The notes: generated by a model from the sequence alone, not told the origin. DNA of 64,000 nucleotides from an uncultured Eubacteriales bacterium (GCA_900545265.1 UQYI01000002.1:94882-158881), one strand, 5' to 3'; shown: positions 52,250-61,692, numbered from the stretch's first letter. Made by a program: numbers and translations.

Positions 52250-53539
52250 TTAGAAAGATCCGTCCTCTTCTTCCTCGTCCTTCCAGTCCGGATCCTGAAC
52301 CACCAGGAGCTTTTGCACCCGCAGATTCTGTTTTTTCAGTATAGTAACGGTCAGGTCCTCAAAAACGAAGCTCTCCCGGAGCTTGGGATACCCTCCCAGC
52401 ATCTCCACGGCCCAACCGCCTACGGTGGCGTTGTCGTCATCTACATCCTCTTCGTCTTTTTCAAACTCGTCCAAAAAGTCTACCAGGCGCATATCCCCAT
52501 CCACTTCAAAGGTGTGAGGCTTTATCTCCTTAAACTCTTCATCGATCTCATCACTTTCATCCCAGATATCCCCTACCAGCTGCTCCAGCACATCCTCCAT
52601 GGTCACAATGCCCATGGTGCCGCCGTATTCATCGGTAACCACCACCAGATGGCTTTTCTGCTTGCGCATGATGTTGAATACATCATCCAAAGGTGTGGTT
52701 TTATGAACGAATACCGGGGGCATGAGCAGGGATTTGATGCATACATTTGGATCTTTCACCAACGCCTTATACAGATGGTTCAGGTGCAGGATGCCAATGA
52801 TATTATCCGTGGTCTCCTCATATACAGGAATACGGGTATAAGGAGAGGCAAAAGCGGTTTTGAGTATTTCTTCCCGGGTATCCTCCATATCGATGGCTAC
52901 CAGATCCACCCGGGGCGTGATGATCTCATAGGCAAGCGTATCGCCAAAATCCAGAGCCGACTGCAAAAGATCCGCCGTATCTTCATCCACCACCCCTTCA
53001 TCCTCAACGGTTTCAATGATGGTTTCCAAATCATCCTCGGTGACGGCAGGTCCGTTATCCTCCCCCTTCTTCCAAAGACGGGATATGCCATGCATAAGCT
53101 TCTGCATGACCCATACAAAGGGCGTAAGGAGCAGCGTCCAAACCCGCAGGGGATAGGCGGCTATTTTGGCAAACGCCTCCGGTTTCTCGCTGGCCAGTAT
53201 TTTGGGGGATATTTCTCCAAAGGTGATGATGATCACCGTCATAATGGCCGTGGCCGCCCAGGCGCCGCTGTCCCCCATCAGGCCCACAGCGATCACCGTG
53301 GCCAAAGAGGAAGACCCCATGTTCACCAGGTTGTTCCCCACCAGAATGGCAATAAGCACCCTATCAAACTGCTCTTTGATGCTGCATGCTACAGCAGTAG
53401 CCCCGGTCAGGGCGCCGTCCTTATTCTTCCCATGCTGCTTGAGCCGGTTTTCATTCAGGATATTATAGGCTATTTCGGAACCGGAAAAGAAAGCGGAGAA
53501 AACGATGCAGACTACAATGGCAAGTATCCGTCCGATCAT
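52250..53539 (-). CDS. CNNM/DUF21 family membrane protein with CBS domains, paralogue 2
   Basis: A 429-residue HlyC/CorC-type protein. The N-terminal DUF21 domain has about four hydrophobic segments (residues 1-25, 60-85, 95-120, 130-150), with SGSEIAYN at the start and FGEISPKILASEK in the loop. Two CBS domains (about 200-330, TPRVDLVAIDME and VVTDEYGGTMGIVTMEDVLEQLVGDI) and a C-terminal CorC/HlyC transporter-associated domain follow, ending in a strongly acidic tail. Such proteins act in magnesium or cation homeostasis. It overlaps the preceding paralogue by 4 bases. Confidence 0.9.
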   Translation of the reverse strand: MIGRILAIVVCIVFSAFFSGSEIAYNILNENRLKQHGKNKDGALTGATAVACSIKEQFDRVLIAILVGNNLVNMGSSSLATVIAVGLMGDSGAWAATAIMTVIIITFGEISPKILASEKPEAFAKIAAYPLRVWTLLLTPFVWVMQKLMHGISRLWKKGEDNGPAVTEDDLETIIETVEDEGVVDEDTADLLQSALDFGDTLAYEIITPRVDLVAIDMEDTREEILKTAFASPYTRIPVYEETTDNIIGILHLNHLYKALVKDPNVCIKSLLMPPVFVHKTTPLDDVFNIMRKQKSHLVVVTDEYGGTMGIVTMEDVLEQLVGDIWDESDEIDEEFKEIKPHTFEVDGDMRLVDFLDEFEKDEEDVDDDNATVGGWAVEMLGGYPKLRESFVFEDLTVTILKKQNLRVQKLLVVQDPDWKDEEEEDGSF

Positions 53540-54567
53540 TGGGCTTCCTCCCCCTTATCGTCTTCATCGTAGATCTCTCCCACCAGCTCTTCCAGGATAT
53601 CCTCCACGGTGATGATACCCACTACCTTTTGCTGTTCATCCCGCACTACAGCCACATGTGTCCTTTCGGCGCTGAGTGCCTCCAGCAAATCGTCTATGAC
53701 CTTGCCCGTCTGCACGAACACGGGTTTATCCATAACCTTGAGCAAAGAGACCTTATCCGGGTGAAGCACATATTCCTTGAGATACTTGCGCATTTGAAGC
53801 ATACCGATGACGGTGCCCTGTTCATCCACTACCGGCAGACGGGAATGGCAGGAATCCTCCAGTACCTTCACGATCTCCCCGGGCGTCATTCCCTTTTGCA
53901 GGGTCTGCACCTTATCCCAGGGGGTAAACACATCTCTTACAGGGGTCTCGGTAAACTCCAGCGCCGACTGCACCAGCTCTGCCGTATCCTCGTCCACGCC
54001 GTTCTCTTCTCCAATGTTTTCTATGATCTCATGAAGCTCATCTTCGCTGACCAGGGGGGCGTCCTCTTCTTTTACACCCATGAGCTTTTTCATGCCGTTG
54101 TTCATGGTGGTAAACACCTTGACTACCGGCCGGCTGATCTTCATCAAAAACATAAGGGAAGGCGCCACCAGCAGAGCCATCTTTTCAGAACAGGCCTGAG
54201 CGCAGGCCTTTGGAACCATCTCTGCCGCAAAAAACACGATCAGCGTAGCCAAAAGAGAGGTCACGCTTACAGCACCCTCCCCCCAAAGGCGGGTAGCCAT
54301 CAGCGTTGCCAAAGCTGCGCTGCCTATATGCATAATGTTGTTGCCGATAAGGATGGTGGCCAGGGCCTCGTCGAAATGATCCAGAATATAGAGAACCCTT
54401 TTTGCACGCTTGTTTCCGTCATCCGCATAACTCATCATCCGGATACGGTTCACGGTAGACAGAGAAGTTTCGCTCCCTGCAAAATATCCGCCGCCTATGA
54501 CCAGGCAGATAAAGAAAATGATCAGTCCTATGGGACTGCTTCCGCCGGTACTTGGACCTGCGTCCAC
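53536..54567 (-). CDS. CNNM/DUF21 family membrane protein with CBS domains, paralogue 1
   Basis: A 343-residue protein of the same family as its neighbour but lacking the C-terminal transporter-associated domain. The DUF21 part has FAGSETSLSTVNRIR and AEMVPKACAQACSEK. The CBS pair follows with TPWDKVQTLQKG and VVRDEQQKVVGIITVEDILEELVGEIYDED. The GTG at 54567 (GAGGTGG upstream) is chosen because the promoter at 54608-54636 lies inside the longer frame. The tandem paralogues, with and without the extra domain, may form a heterodimeric transporter; this is an inference. Confidence 0.85.
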   Translation of the reverse strand: MDAGPSTGGSSPIGLIIFFICLVIGGGYFAGSETSLSTVNRIRMMSYADDGNKRAKRVLYILDHFDEALATILIGNNIMHIGSAALATLMATRLWGEGAVSVTSLLATLIVFFAAEMVPKACAQACSEKMALLVAPSLMFLMKISRPVVKVFTTMNNGMKKLMGVKEEDAPLVSEDELHEIIENIGEENGVDEDTAELVQSALEFTETPVRDVFTPWDKVQTLQKGMTPGEIVKVLEDSCHSRLPVVDEQGTVIGMLQMRKYLKEYVLHPDKVSLLKVMDKPVFVQTGKVIDDLLEALSAERTHVAVVRDEQQKVVGIITVEDILEELVGEIYDEDDKGEEAQ

Positions 54568-54607
54568 GAAAAAACCACCTCGCAATTTGTTAGTTTTACA
54601 AAACAAC

Positions 54608-54636
54608 AGTATACAAGATATTTCCTCACGATGCAA
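54608..54636 (-). promoter_or_regulatory. Promoter of the CNNM/CBS pair
   Basis: Minus-strand TTGCAT-17-TATACT, 40 bases before the GTG start. It rules out the 90-base longer open frame. Confidence 0.75.
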
Positions 54637-54721
54637 GAAACTTTTGTTTTTCTGCACAATATACTATGCTTCCCCTGCACCCTACCGGCTTTGCCAAACC
54701 GATTCAGTTCCGGCAGACGCA

Positions 54722-54747
54722 AAAAAGAGCCTCGAAAGGCTCTTTTT
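54722..54747 (-). terminator. Terminator of rplU-prp-rpmA
   Basis: AAAAAGAGCCT/AGGCTCTTTTT stem with a CGAA-type tetraloop, symmetrical A and T runs, 14 bases after the rpmA stop. Confidence 0.85.
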
Positions 54748-54761
54748 CTAACAATATGCTT

Positions 54762-55043
54762 TTACTCTGCGGCGTAGACGCTGACGGTCTTCTTACCCAG
54801 ATGGCGAGTCTCGAAACGGACTACACCATCGATCTTGGAGAACAGAGTGTCATCCTTGCCGATACCAACGTTTTCGCCGGGATGGAAGTGAGTGCCGCGC
54901 TGACGAACCAGGATATTCCCGGCCAGCACTGCCTGACCATCTGCCTTCTTGGGTCCAAGACGCTTGCTTTCGCTGTCTCTGCCGTTACGGGTGGAACCCA
55001 TTCCCTTTTTATGGGCAAAAAGCTGCAGATTCATCGTAAACAT
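54762..55043 (-). CDS. rpmA: Ribosomal protein L27
   Basis: A 93-residue L27. Mature L27 begins [14 protein letters not shown]; here it is preceded by MFTMNLQLF, the N-terminal extension that Firmicutes remove with the Prp protease after the Phe. The Prp gene is the next gene upstream, 3 bases away. GGGAGG precedes the ATG. L27's N-terminus reaches the peptidyl-transferase centre, so processing is needed for ribosome function. Confidence 0.97.
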   Translation of the reverse strand: MFTMNLQLFAHKKGMGSTRNGRDSESKRLGPKKADGQAVLAGNILVRQRGTHFHPGENVGIGKDDTLFSKIDGVVRFETRHLGKKTVSVYAAE

Positions 55044-55046
55044 AGC

Positions 55047-55376
55047 TTATACCTCCCTGTGTGATAACTTGAGGGCTTTGGGATACCCGCTCAAAAGGGA
55101 TCTGAGCCCGGCCTCCATGGTGCGAATGACCACGTCTGCCTTCTCTCTTTCTCCTTCCGGCGTATCCTCCGACAACAGGCATAAGGCGTTCCCCTCTTCC
55201 AGGGTGACCTTCGCCTTGATCTTCAACACATCCGTAATGCCCAGCAGAGCCGTCTGGGTGATGGCGGAAATGCCCGCACATGCCAGATCCTCGCCCTGCT
55301 CACCATACCCCGCATGTCCCTTCAGCAAAAAGCCAACGGCTCTGCCTGCATGGGTAAATACGGTAACGGCTACCAT
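55047..55376 (-). CDS. prp: Ribosomal-processing cysteine protease Prp
   Basis: A 109-residue YsxB/Prp protease that cleaves the L27 extension. The catalytic His is in KGHAGYGEQGEDL near residue 20, and the catalytic Cys in LACAGISAITQTAL near residue 33. Located between rplU and rpmA, the conserved Firmicute order, with 2-3 base gaps. Confidence 0.95.
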   Translation of the reverse strand: MVAVTVFTHAGRAVGFLLKGHAGYGEQGEDLACAGISAITQTALLGITDVLKIKAKVTLEEGNALCLLSEDTPEGEREKADVVIRTMEAGLRSLLSGYPKALKLSHREV

Positions 55377-55378
55377 TT

Positions 55379-55684
55379 TTAAGCGATAGCGGTGATCTCA
55401 ACCTTGGTGTAAGGCTGACGATGGCCATTCTTCTTGCGGATATTCTTCTTGGGCTTGTAGTGGAACACGATGACCTTCTTGGCCTTGCCGTGCTCAACCA
55501 CCTTGGCAGTAGCCTTTACGTTTTCTACTACGGGCTTGCCTACGGTGATGTTCTCTCCGTCTGCTACCAGCAAAACGTCAAAGCTGACATCTGCGCCGAC
55601 CTCTGCGTCCAGTTTTTCTACAGAGATAACGTCGCCGACCTCTGCCTTATACTGTTTACCACCGGTCTGAATGATTGCGTACAT
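55379..55684 (-). CDS. rplU: Ribosomal protein L21
   Basis: A 101-residue L21 with the usual start [13 protein letters not shown] and the C-terminal [17 protein letters not shown] rRNA-binding signature. The ATG at 55684 follows an AGGAGGAA ribosome site; a longer frame extends into the leader and was rejected. It starts the rplU-prp-rpmA operon. Confidence 0.97.
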   Translation of the reverse strand: MYAIIQTGGKQYKAEVGDVISVEKLDAEVGADVSFDVLLVADGENITVGKPVVENVKATAKVVEHGKAKKVIVFHYKPKKNIRKKNGHRQPYTKVEITAIA

Positions 55685-55772
55685 GGATGCTTCCTCCTTC
55701 TTCCCAGACTCGCTCAAATACGGTGACAGCCCTAAAGGCCGCACTTAACTACCGCTCCGAAGCGGCTCACTT
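55685..55772 (-). ncRNA. Putative L21 leader RNA
   Basis: The 90-base untranslated leader of rplU contains a CCGCT-TCGG-AGCGG hairpin and further GC-rich pairings just upstream of the ribosome site. A structured L21 leader that regulates this operon is known in Firmicutes. The match here is by position and a hairpin only. Confidence 0.45.
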
Positions 55773-55776
55773 CGTT

Positions 55777-55805
55777 ATTGTACCATCCCGGTTCTGTTAT
55801 GTCAA
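55777..55805 (-). promoter_or_regulatory. Promoter of rplU-prp-rpmA
   Basis: Minus-strand TTGACA-17-TACAAT between rng and rplU, near consensus. Confidence 0.85.
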
Positions 55806-55847
55806 CGGATTTTTCCCGGAAATACAAAGTTTTCTTCATATTCGCGC

Positions 55848-57359
55848 TTACTTCATGACCTTGCAATTCTTTTTCACTTCCTGAACCCGGCGGTCTGGAA
55901 GGGGCTTTACGATATATTTTTCCACATGCATGGATTCGTTGGCCCGCACATAAAAGCTGCCCTCTGGCACCTCGGGGAACAGAGCCCCTTCCCGCTTCAT
56001 GAGAGTCTCCATGGCCTTCATGACCTCGGGATGCACCTCAATGTACATGCGCTTGATCTTGCTGCCCTTAAGCACCTGCAGCGTCTGTTTGCGGAGCTTG
56101 TTGAAAACCGTATAGGGGTTGAACACTTTGGCTTCCCCGTTGCAGTAGGGACAGGTACACTTGAGGGTATCCCCGATGCTCCGTCCGGTTTTTTTCCGGG
56201 TAAGCTCCACCAGCCCCAGGTGGGTAAAGCCGAACACATGAGAGCGGATATGGTCCTCCCTCATGGCGTTCTTCAAAGTCTGAAGCACCAGATTCCGATC
56301 TGCTTCCCGATCCATGTCGATAAAGTCGATGATGACGATGCCGCCGATATCCCGGAGCCGCAGCTGCACGGCGATCTCCTCCGCCGCCTCGCAGTTGGTG
56401 TTGGTGATGGTGCGCTCCAGATTGTCTTTTCCTACATACTTGCCCGTGTTTACATCGATGATGGTCATAGCCTCCGCCCGGTCTATGACCAGATAGCCGC
56501 CACTCTTGAGCCACACCTGCCGGGCCAGCGCCTTTTCTATCTTGGCTTCGGTATCGTAGCGATCAAAGAGAGCCTCGCTGTCCTTAAACAGGATACGGGC
56601 CTTGAGCTTGGGCGCCATTACATCGGCGATCTCCCGCAATTCATCAAAGGTCTTCTGGTCGTTGACAAAGACCCTGTCCACATCCTTCATCAGCAGATCC
56701 CGCACCGTACGAAACAGCAGGCTCTGCTCCGCATGCATCAGCCGGGGTGCCTTGCCTTTTTTGGATTTTTTGTCTATATCGGCATAAAGCTTGAGCAGGC
56801 TGTCCAGATCCTCCTGGAAAGCTTCTTTTGTCTTGCCTGTAGAAGCCGTGCGCACGATGACACCCATGTTTTTGGGCTTGATCTCATGGAGGATCTTCCG
56901 CAGGCGGTTGCGCTCCTCCTCCTTCTCTATCCTTCTGGATACACCCACATAATCCACCGTAGGCATAAGCACCAGAGAGCGGCCCGCCAGGGTGATGTGG
57001 GTAGTGACTCTTGCCCCCTTGGTACCCACAGGATCCTTGGCTACCTGCACCAGTATGTTCTGGCCGGGCCGCAGCAGATCGGTGATCTTGCGGCTCTGGG
57101 GCAGCTGCTCCAGACCGTCATACTGATCCCCGGGGAAGAACACATCTCCGGCATATAAAAAGGCGTTTTTTTCCAGACCTATATCCACAAAAGCCGCCTG
57201 CATACCCGGCAGCACATTCTGCACCTTGCCCAGATAAATATTGCCTACAAGCCGTTCACTGCCCTCCTGCTCCACATACAGCTCCACCGGCGTGCCATCC
57301 TCTACCACTGCTACCCGGGTGGCAAAGGTGTTGGCATCCACTAAAATCTCTTTATTCAT
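55848..57359 (-). CDS. rng: Ribonuclease G/E family endoribonuclease
   Basis: A 503-residue RNase G. The S1 domain (residues about 35-120, GNIYLGKVQNVLPGMQAAFVDIG), the 5'-sensor region and the DNase I-like catalytic core with IIDVNTGKYVG and IVIIDFIDMD (metal-binding Asp residues) are present. CTCPYCNGEAK near residue 405 is the zinc link between subunits. It processes rRNA and mRNA in the cytoplasm. It overlaps the upstream TIGR03936 gene by 4 bases. Confidence 0.92.
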   Translation of the reverse strand: MNKEILVDANTFATRVAVVEDGTPVELYVEQEGSERLVGNIYLGKVQNVLPGMQAAFVDIGLEKNAFLYAGDVFFPGDQYDGLEQLPQSRKITDLLRPGQNILVQVAKDPVGTKGARVTTHITLAGRSLVLMPTVDYVGVSRRIEKEEERNRLRKILHEIKPKNMGVIVRTASTGKTKEAFQEDLDSLLKLYADIDKKSKKGKAPRLMHAEQSLLFRTVRDLLMKDVDRVFVNDQKTFDELREIADVMAPKLKARILFKDSEALFDRYDTEAKIEKALARQVWLKSGGYLVIDRAEAMTIIDVNTGKYVGKDNLERTITNTNCEAAEEIAVQLRLRDIGGIVIIDFIDMDREADRNLVLQTLKNAMREDHIRSHVFGFTHLGLVELTRKKTGRSIGDTLKCTCPYCNGEAKVFNPYTVFNKLRKQTLQVLKGSKIKRMYIEVHPEVMKAMETLMKREGALFPEVPEGSFYVRANESMHVEKYIVKPLPDRRVQEVKKNCKVMK

Positions 57360-58045
57360 TTTTCCTCTTTCTCAAGGATAGGCAAGCCCAGGAACCCGTC
57401 AAAAAATAGTCCCGTCCGCAGGCTTTCAAAGCTCAGCGGCGTCCCGATGATTTCGGAGAGCACCCTGACCAGAGCCTCGGGCCGCAGTCCTCCCGCCGCC
57501 GTCAACTCTCCCACCACCTGCATACGGAAGGGGACGCTGTCCCCGGCTTCCATCCCTGCACTGTAAATTTGGGGACGAATGTTCTGGGGCTTTATGCCTC
57601 CCTTCGTCCGCTTGTCCACGATCCATTCCGTACCCGCAAGAAGTCTGGCAAGTCCTTCCTGCAAAGCCGGCAAATCTGTATCCCCCCACAGGGACAGCGT
57701 ATATCCGGCGCACCTGAGATGCGCCGCCAGGGAACCAAAGCCCTGATCCGGTCCTTCAAATGCATCATGAACAGACAATCCCTCGGGAAGCTGCCCGTTC
57801 AAAGCCTGTACAAAGACTTCCGTGTCCATGGGTTCCTCCAGCTCCACATCAAACCACTCCCACATGCCCCGGGCTCCCGTGGACAGAGCCGTTGCAAAAT
57901 GGAGTTCCGGATGAGGATTGAACCCCTTGGAATAGCGCAGCGGGATATCTGCCCGCCGCATGGCTCTTTGCAGGGTACGCTGGATATCCAGGTGGCTCAA
58001 TACAGCCCCCCGGCCGCCCTTACTTAGTGCCGCAATAATCCGCAT
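57356..58045 (-). CDS. TIGR03936/DUF2344 radical SAM-associated protein
   Basis: A 229-residue protein of the family always found with TIGR03960 radical SAM proteins. The N-terminus AVLSHLDIQRTLQRAMRRADIPLRYSKGF and NPHPELHFATALSTG are recognisable. The start at 58045 with GGGAGG is preferred over one four codons earlier. It overlaps the upstream radical SAM gene by 26 bases. The pair is often found next to rng and ribosomal genes, suggesting RNA or ribosome modification, but the reaction is not established to my knowledge. Confidence 0.85.
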   Translation of the reverse strand: MRIIAALSKGGRGAVLSHLDIQRTLQRAMRRADIPLRYSKGFNPHPELHFATALSTGARGMWEWFDVELEEPMDTEVFVQALNGQLPEGLSVHDAFEGPDQGFGSLAAHLRCAGYTLSLWGDTDLPALQEGLARLLAGTEWIVDKRTKGGIKPQNIRPQIYSAGMEAGDSVPFRMQVVGELTAAGGLRPEALVRVLSEIIGTPLSFESLRTGLFFDGFLGLPILEKEEK

Positions 58046-59909
58046 AAGCCCTCCCAAAGCAACCGTTGCAGCCTTGGCGGCAATCCGGCGTGGTCATTGC
58101 CTCCATGGCTTTTTTATACTCCCGCTGTAAAAAGGACTTGGTCACCACCACGTCCACATGATCCCAGGGCAAAGGCTCTTCCAGCTCCCGGAAACGCCGG
58201 GCATATTCCTCTACCGTAAGGCCTTCTTCTTCAAAGGCCTCCCGCCAGGCCTGGGGCTTGAAATGCTCGCTCCAGGAGTCAAAGCGGCATCCCTTCTCGT
58301 GTGCCCGCAGGAGCACTCCGTTGAGCCGCCGGTCTCCCCGGGAGAAGGCGGCTTCCAGCTCGCTCAAAAAGCTGGGGTGATAATGAAGCTCGCCCCCCCG
58401 AACGGAACGAATGGCTCCCTGCAGCAGCTTCTGCTTGCGCATGACTTCTTCCGGCGGATCCTGCGGGCACCATTCAAAAGCCGTATGGGGCTTGGGCACA
58501 AAGGTGGAAACGCTGACCGTCACCCGCAGAGCCTTTCCCCGCTGCTCTTTGGGCAGAGAATAGAACAGCTTGGATACCTTCCGGGCCAGGTCAATGATCC
58601 CCAGCACGTCTTCATCGGTCTCCGTAGGCAGCCCGATCATAAAGTACAGCTTTACACCCGTCCATCCGGCAGTAAAGGCATCGGCACAGGCCCGAAGCAG
58701 ATCTTCTTCCGTAACGTTCTTGTTGATCACGTCCCGCATGCGCTGGGTACCTGCCTCCGGTGCAAAGGTCAGCCCCGCTTTACGGACGGACTGCATCTTG
58801 CTCAGTTCCCCTTTCAGCAGAGAATCAATGCGCAGGCTGGGCAGCGCCACAGACACCCGTTTTTTCTCCATCCGGTCCATGACCTCCGGCAGCAGCGCAT
58901 GCAGCTGGGAATAATCGCCGGTGGAAAGACTCAGCAGAGAAACCTCGTCATATCCGGTGCAGGCAATAAGTTCTTCCGCCTGCCGGAGCAGGGTCTCCTT
59001 GCTCCGCTCCCGCACGGGGCGGTAAATATACCCGGCCTGGCAGAACCGGCAGCCCCGGGTACAGCCCCGCATGACCTCTACAGCCACCCGGTCGTGAACG
59101 ATCTGCATGGCGGGTACCAGCTGGCGGCCCATGTAGGGCGCATGCTCCAGATCCTTCAGGATCCTTCGGCGGACGGTATCCGGCGCAGCGGGTTCCAGTT
59201 TGGCAAGGCCTGCAAATTTTCCCTCGGGAGTATAGTTTGCCTCATAGAAGGAGGGAATATAAACCCCGTCTATGGCAGACAGCCGCAGCAGCAGCTGGCG
59301 CTTGCTTTCCCCTGCGGCTTTGGAGGCACGGACAGCCTCTACTATCTCCGGCTCGGCTTCTTCCCCGTCCCCCACGATCACCGCATCTACGATCTCCGCC
59401 AACGGTTCCGGGTTCACGGCGCAGGGCCCTCCCGCCAGGATCAGGGGCATGTCCTCCCCCCGTTCCTTTGCCAGGAAGGGGATACGGCTTAGCTCCAGCA
59501 TGGTCAGGATGTTGGTATAGCACATCTCATACAGCAGGGAAAAGCCTACAATATCAAAAGACCCCAGGGGCAGCCGGTTTTCCAGTGAAAAAAGCGGCAT
59601 ACCCTCCCGGCGCAGCAGAGCTTCCATATCGCTCCAGGGGCAGAAGCACCGCTCACAGACCACGCCTTCCATTTCGTTGAGCACATGGTACAGGATCCTT
59701 GAGCCCATATGAGACATGCCGATCTCATACACATCGGGGAAGCAAAGGGCAAAACGAAAGTTTTCCCCCTCTTTTTTCACCATGTTCCACTCCCCACCCA
59801 TATAGCGGGCCGGTTTTTCCACTTCCATAAGAAGGCGGGTCAATGCCCCCTCTTCCACCACAGGCCGAGGGGCAAAGTATCGGTCTTCGGCGTTTATGCG
59901 CTGCTCCAT
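58020..59909 (-). CDS. TIGR03960 radical SAM protein with B12-binding-like domain
   Basis: A 629-residue protein. The N-terminal region (about 60-200) resembles a B12-binding Rossmann domain (LAGGPCAVNPEPLAEIVDAV). The radical SAM core carries the cluster motif CTRGCRFCQAGY near residue 280. The C-terminal region holds TPDCRQGCNGCF with four Cys near residue 610, a possible second metal site. The start at 59909 follows AAGGAAG. A consensus promoter lies upstream. Together with the TIGR03936 protein it forms a conserved but biochemically unassigned pair. Confidence 0.88.
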   Translation of the reverse strand: MEQRINAEDRYFAPRPVVEEGALTRLLMEVEKPARYMGGEWNMVKKEGENFRFALCFPDVYEIGMSHMGSRILYHVLNEMEGVVCERCFCPWSDMEALLRREGMPLFSLENRLPLGSFDIVGFSLLYEMCYTNILTMLELSRIPFLAKERGEDMPLILAGGPCAVNPEPLAEIVDAVIVGDGEEAEPEIVEAVRASKAAGESKRQLLLRLSAIDGVYIPSFYEANYTPEGKFAGLAKLEPAAPDTVRRRILKDLEHAPYMGRQLVPAMQIVHDRVAVEVMRGCTRGCRFCQAGYIYRPVRERSKETLLRQAEELIACTGYDEVSLLSLSTGDYSQLHALLPEVMDRMEKKRVSVALPSLRIDSLLKGELSKMQSVRKAGLTFAPEAGTQRMRDVINKNVTEEDLLRACADAFTAGWTGVKLYFMIGLPTETDEDVLGIIDLARKVSKLFYSLPKEQRGKALRVTVSVSTFVPKPHTAFEWCPQDPPEEVMRKQKLLQGAIRSVRGGELHYHPSFLSELEAAFSRGDRRLNGVLLRAHEKGCRFDSWSEHFKPQAWREAFEEEGLTVEEYARRFRELEEPLPWDHVDVVVTKSFLQREYKKAMEAMTTPDCRQGCNGCFGRAYADYCGTK

Positions 59910-60010
59910 GTATCTTCCTTCCATGGCGCACCGGGCCATGGCTGTCCTTTCCGGTATTGGCGGGAAATGCTTCTCCCTTTCGCATACTGCCAGCAGTATA
60001 CAATTAGTGT

Positions 60011-60039
60011 ATTATAGCATATCCCCGGCTCCGGGTCAA
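60011..60039 (-). promoter_or_regulatory. Promoter of the TIGR03960-TIGR03936-rng operon
   Basis: Minus-strand TTGACC-17-TATAAT. The -35 box overlaps the spoIVFB stop codon. Confidence 0.8.
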
Positions 60040-60944
60040 AGAAAATCCGTTTCTTCGGCAAAATTCCCCCCCGAGGCAGTCACCAGCCTCCCTATGGGCG
60101 TTTTAAGGCCCATGCGTGCCGCCGCTCCGGCAATGCTGCTTTCTTCTACGATCCCCAGAAGGCGGTTTTCCCGGCTGATGACCAGCAGCCTTGTATACTG
60201 CCCCCGGCGCAGAAGCCGCATGGCGGCCCCCAGTTCCATGGAATCTCCCACGGCAATATCCTTTACATCCACGGGGCCTCCGCTGCGCAGGATCCGTTCC
60301 TTATCCAGCTGGGAAAGGATCCGGCTCTCGGGCAGCGCAAGGAGTTCCTGCCCGGCTGCCAGACACAGAAAAAGGGAAAAGAGAAAAGCCGTTCCGTTTC
60401 CCCGCCCCTGCATGGCCCCCAGCACGCCCAGCGCCAGCAGGCCAAGGCCCAAAGCAATTCCTGTCCAGGCAACCGCTCTCCGGGCCCGGCTTTCGGGCAT
60501 GTGTCCCTCCAGCAGCAGGCACAGCACCCTTCCTCCGTCCAGCGGATACCCGGGCAGCAGGTTGATCAAGCTCAATACCAGATTACCCCTGCAAAAAGGC
60601 GCCAGCAGAAATCCGCCTCCCGGCAGAAACCGCCATAGCAGCAGCGCCAGCCCCGCCGCTCCTGCGCCGCATAAGGGGCCCGCCAAAGCCACCAGCAGCC
60701 GCTCCCGCTGTCTCCCGCCGCCGGGCATGCGCAGGCAGGCGCCGAAGGGATACAGTTCCATGGCTTCCACCGAAAGTCCCAGCCCACGAGCCGTTAATCC
60801 ATGCGCCAGTTCGTGCAAAAGCAGAGCCGCCCCCGTTCCCAGCAGTTCCAGCGGCTCCCCCAGCAGCAGCCACAAGGCTACCCCCGGCAGCAGTGCCCAG
60901 TGCCCATACAGGGGAATGCCGCCTATATCCCCCAAACGTTTCAT
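60036..60944 (-). CDS. spoIVFB: Site-2 protease SpoIVFB-like (M50)
   Basis: A 302-residue integral membrane metalloprotease. The zinc motif HELAHGL is near residue 44, and the third ligand is in NLLPGYPLDGGR near residue 128. Several hydrophobic helices surround them. The C-terminal 90 residues form a CBS-like domain (DIAVGDSMELGAAMRLLRRGQYTRLLVI). In spore formers it cleaves pro-sigma-K. Its start overlaps spoIVFA by 4 bases, and rplU lies nearby, as in Bacillus subtilis. Confidence 0.88.
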   Translation of the reverse strand: MKRLGDIGGIPLYGHWALLPGVALWLLLGEPLELLGTGAALLLHELAHGLTARGLGLSVEAMELYPFGACLRMPGGGRQRERLLVALAGPLCGAGAAGLALLLWRFLPGGGFLLAPFCRGNLVLSLINLLPGYPLDGGRVLCLLLEGHMPESRARRAVAWTGIALGLGLLALGVLGAMQGRGNGTAFLFSLFLCLAAGQELLALPESRILSQLDKERILRSGGPVDVKDIAVGDSMELGAAMRLLRRGQYTRLLVISRENRLLGIVEESSIAGAAARMGLKTPIGRLVTASGGNFAEETDFL

Positions 60945-61576
60945 GCAGGATCCCCAATATCCATATGCACATACTCCCGGGGATCCTCCGGGCTGCCCCG
61001 ATAGCTTACCGCCAGATACAGGGTGCCTCCCCTTTGAATACTTCCAAGCCGCTGCCCCGCGGCCACCTGCACGCCCGTCCGAACGGCAATATCCTCAAAG
61101 CCATAATAGATCGTTTCCTTATCTCCCACCAGCTTCACCCGCACATAGGGTCCCAGTTCCTCATCCTCTCCCACCAGAAGCACCTCTCCCGGGGCGCAGC
61201 AAAGAACCTCCCGGGTCAATGCCGTAAAACCTACCAGACTGTTTTCTTTCAGCAATGTGATCTCTCCGGATACCACGGGTGCCTGCCACTTCTGCTCCTG
61301 TGCCATAACGGAAGCCGTTTTTTCTCCACCGGATTCCACATAATGCAAGGCTCCCAGCGCTTCTTCCTCCGGTTCCTGTACGTCTGCCGGCTCTCCCAGC
61401 CCGGAAAGCTCCACCACCAGCGCCGCCGCCAGCACCAGCAAACACAGGCTCATTTTGGCAGCCATGCTGCCCGTTCGGGGAACGGGAGCAGGCTCCGTTT
61501 CTTCTTTCAGGTTAAAGACGCCGCAGGGCCCCTTATCTGCCGGACGCTCCGTAATACGCATTTTTTCTACCTTCAT
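60941..61576 (-). CDS. spoIVFA: SpoIVFA-like membrane protein with degenerate M23 domain
   Basis: A 211-residue protein with one transmembrane helix (about residues 39-58) and an extracytoplasmic LytM/M23-like domain (KLVGDKETIYYGFEDIAVRTGVQVAAGQRLGSI) lacking the usual catalytic His set. SpoIVFA holds SpoIVFB inactive in the forespore membrane until a signal arrives. GAGGAGG precedes the ATG. Gene order supports the assignment. Confidence 0.8.
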   Translation of the reverse strand: MKVEKMRITERPADKGPCGVFNLKEETEPAPVPRTGSMAAKMSLCLLVLAAALVVELSGLGEPADVQEPEEEALGALHYVESGGEKTASVMAQEQKWQAPVVSGEITLLKENSLVGFTALTREVLCCAPGEVLLVGEDEELGPYVRVKLVGDKETIYYGFEDIAVRTGVQVAAGQRLGSIQRGGTLYLAVSYRGSPEDPREYVHMDIGDPA

Positions 61577-61692
61577 GCTGCCTCCTCATAGCGCTTTGTC
61601 CTTACAAAATACGCCTTTCCCGGGCAGGATATGCGCTTTCTGCGCCGTCTGGCGGCTGCGCAAATTAAAAAACAGTTTTTTATTTTTGGGGA

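Noticed and set aside
61577..61692. Sigma-E promoter for spoIVFA
   Set aside because: An ATATC and CGTATTTT pair at plausible spacing was seen on the minus strand, but both boxes are too far from consensus.
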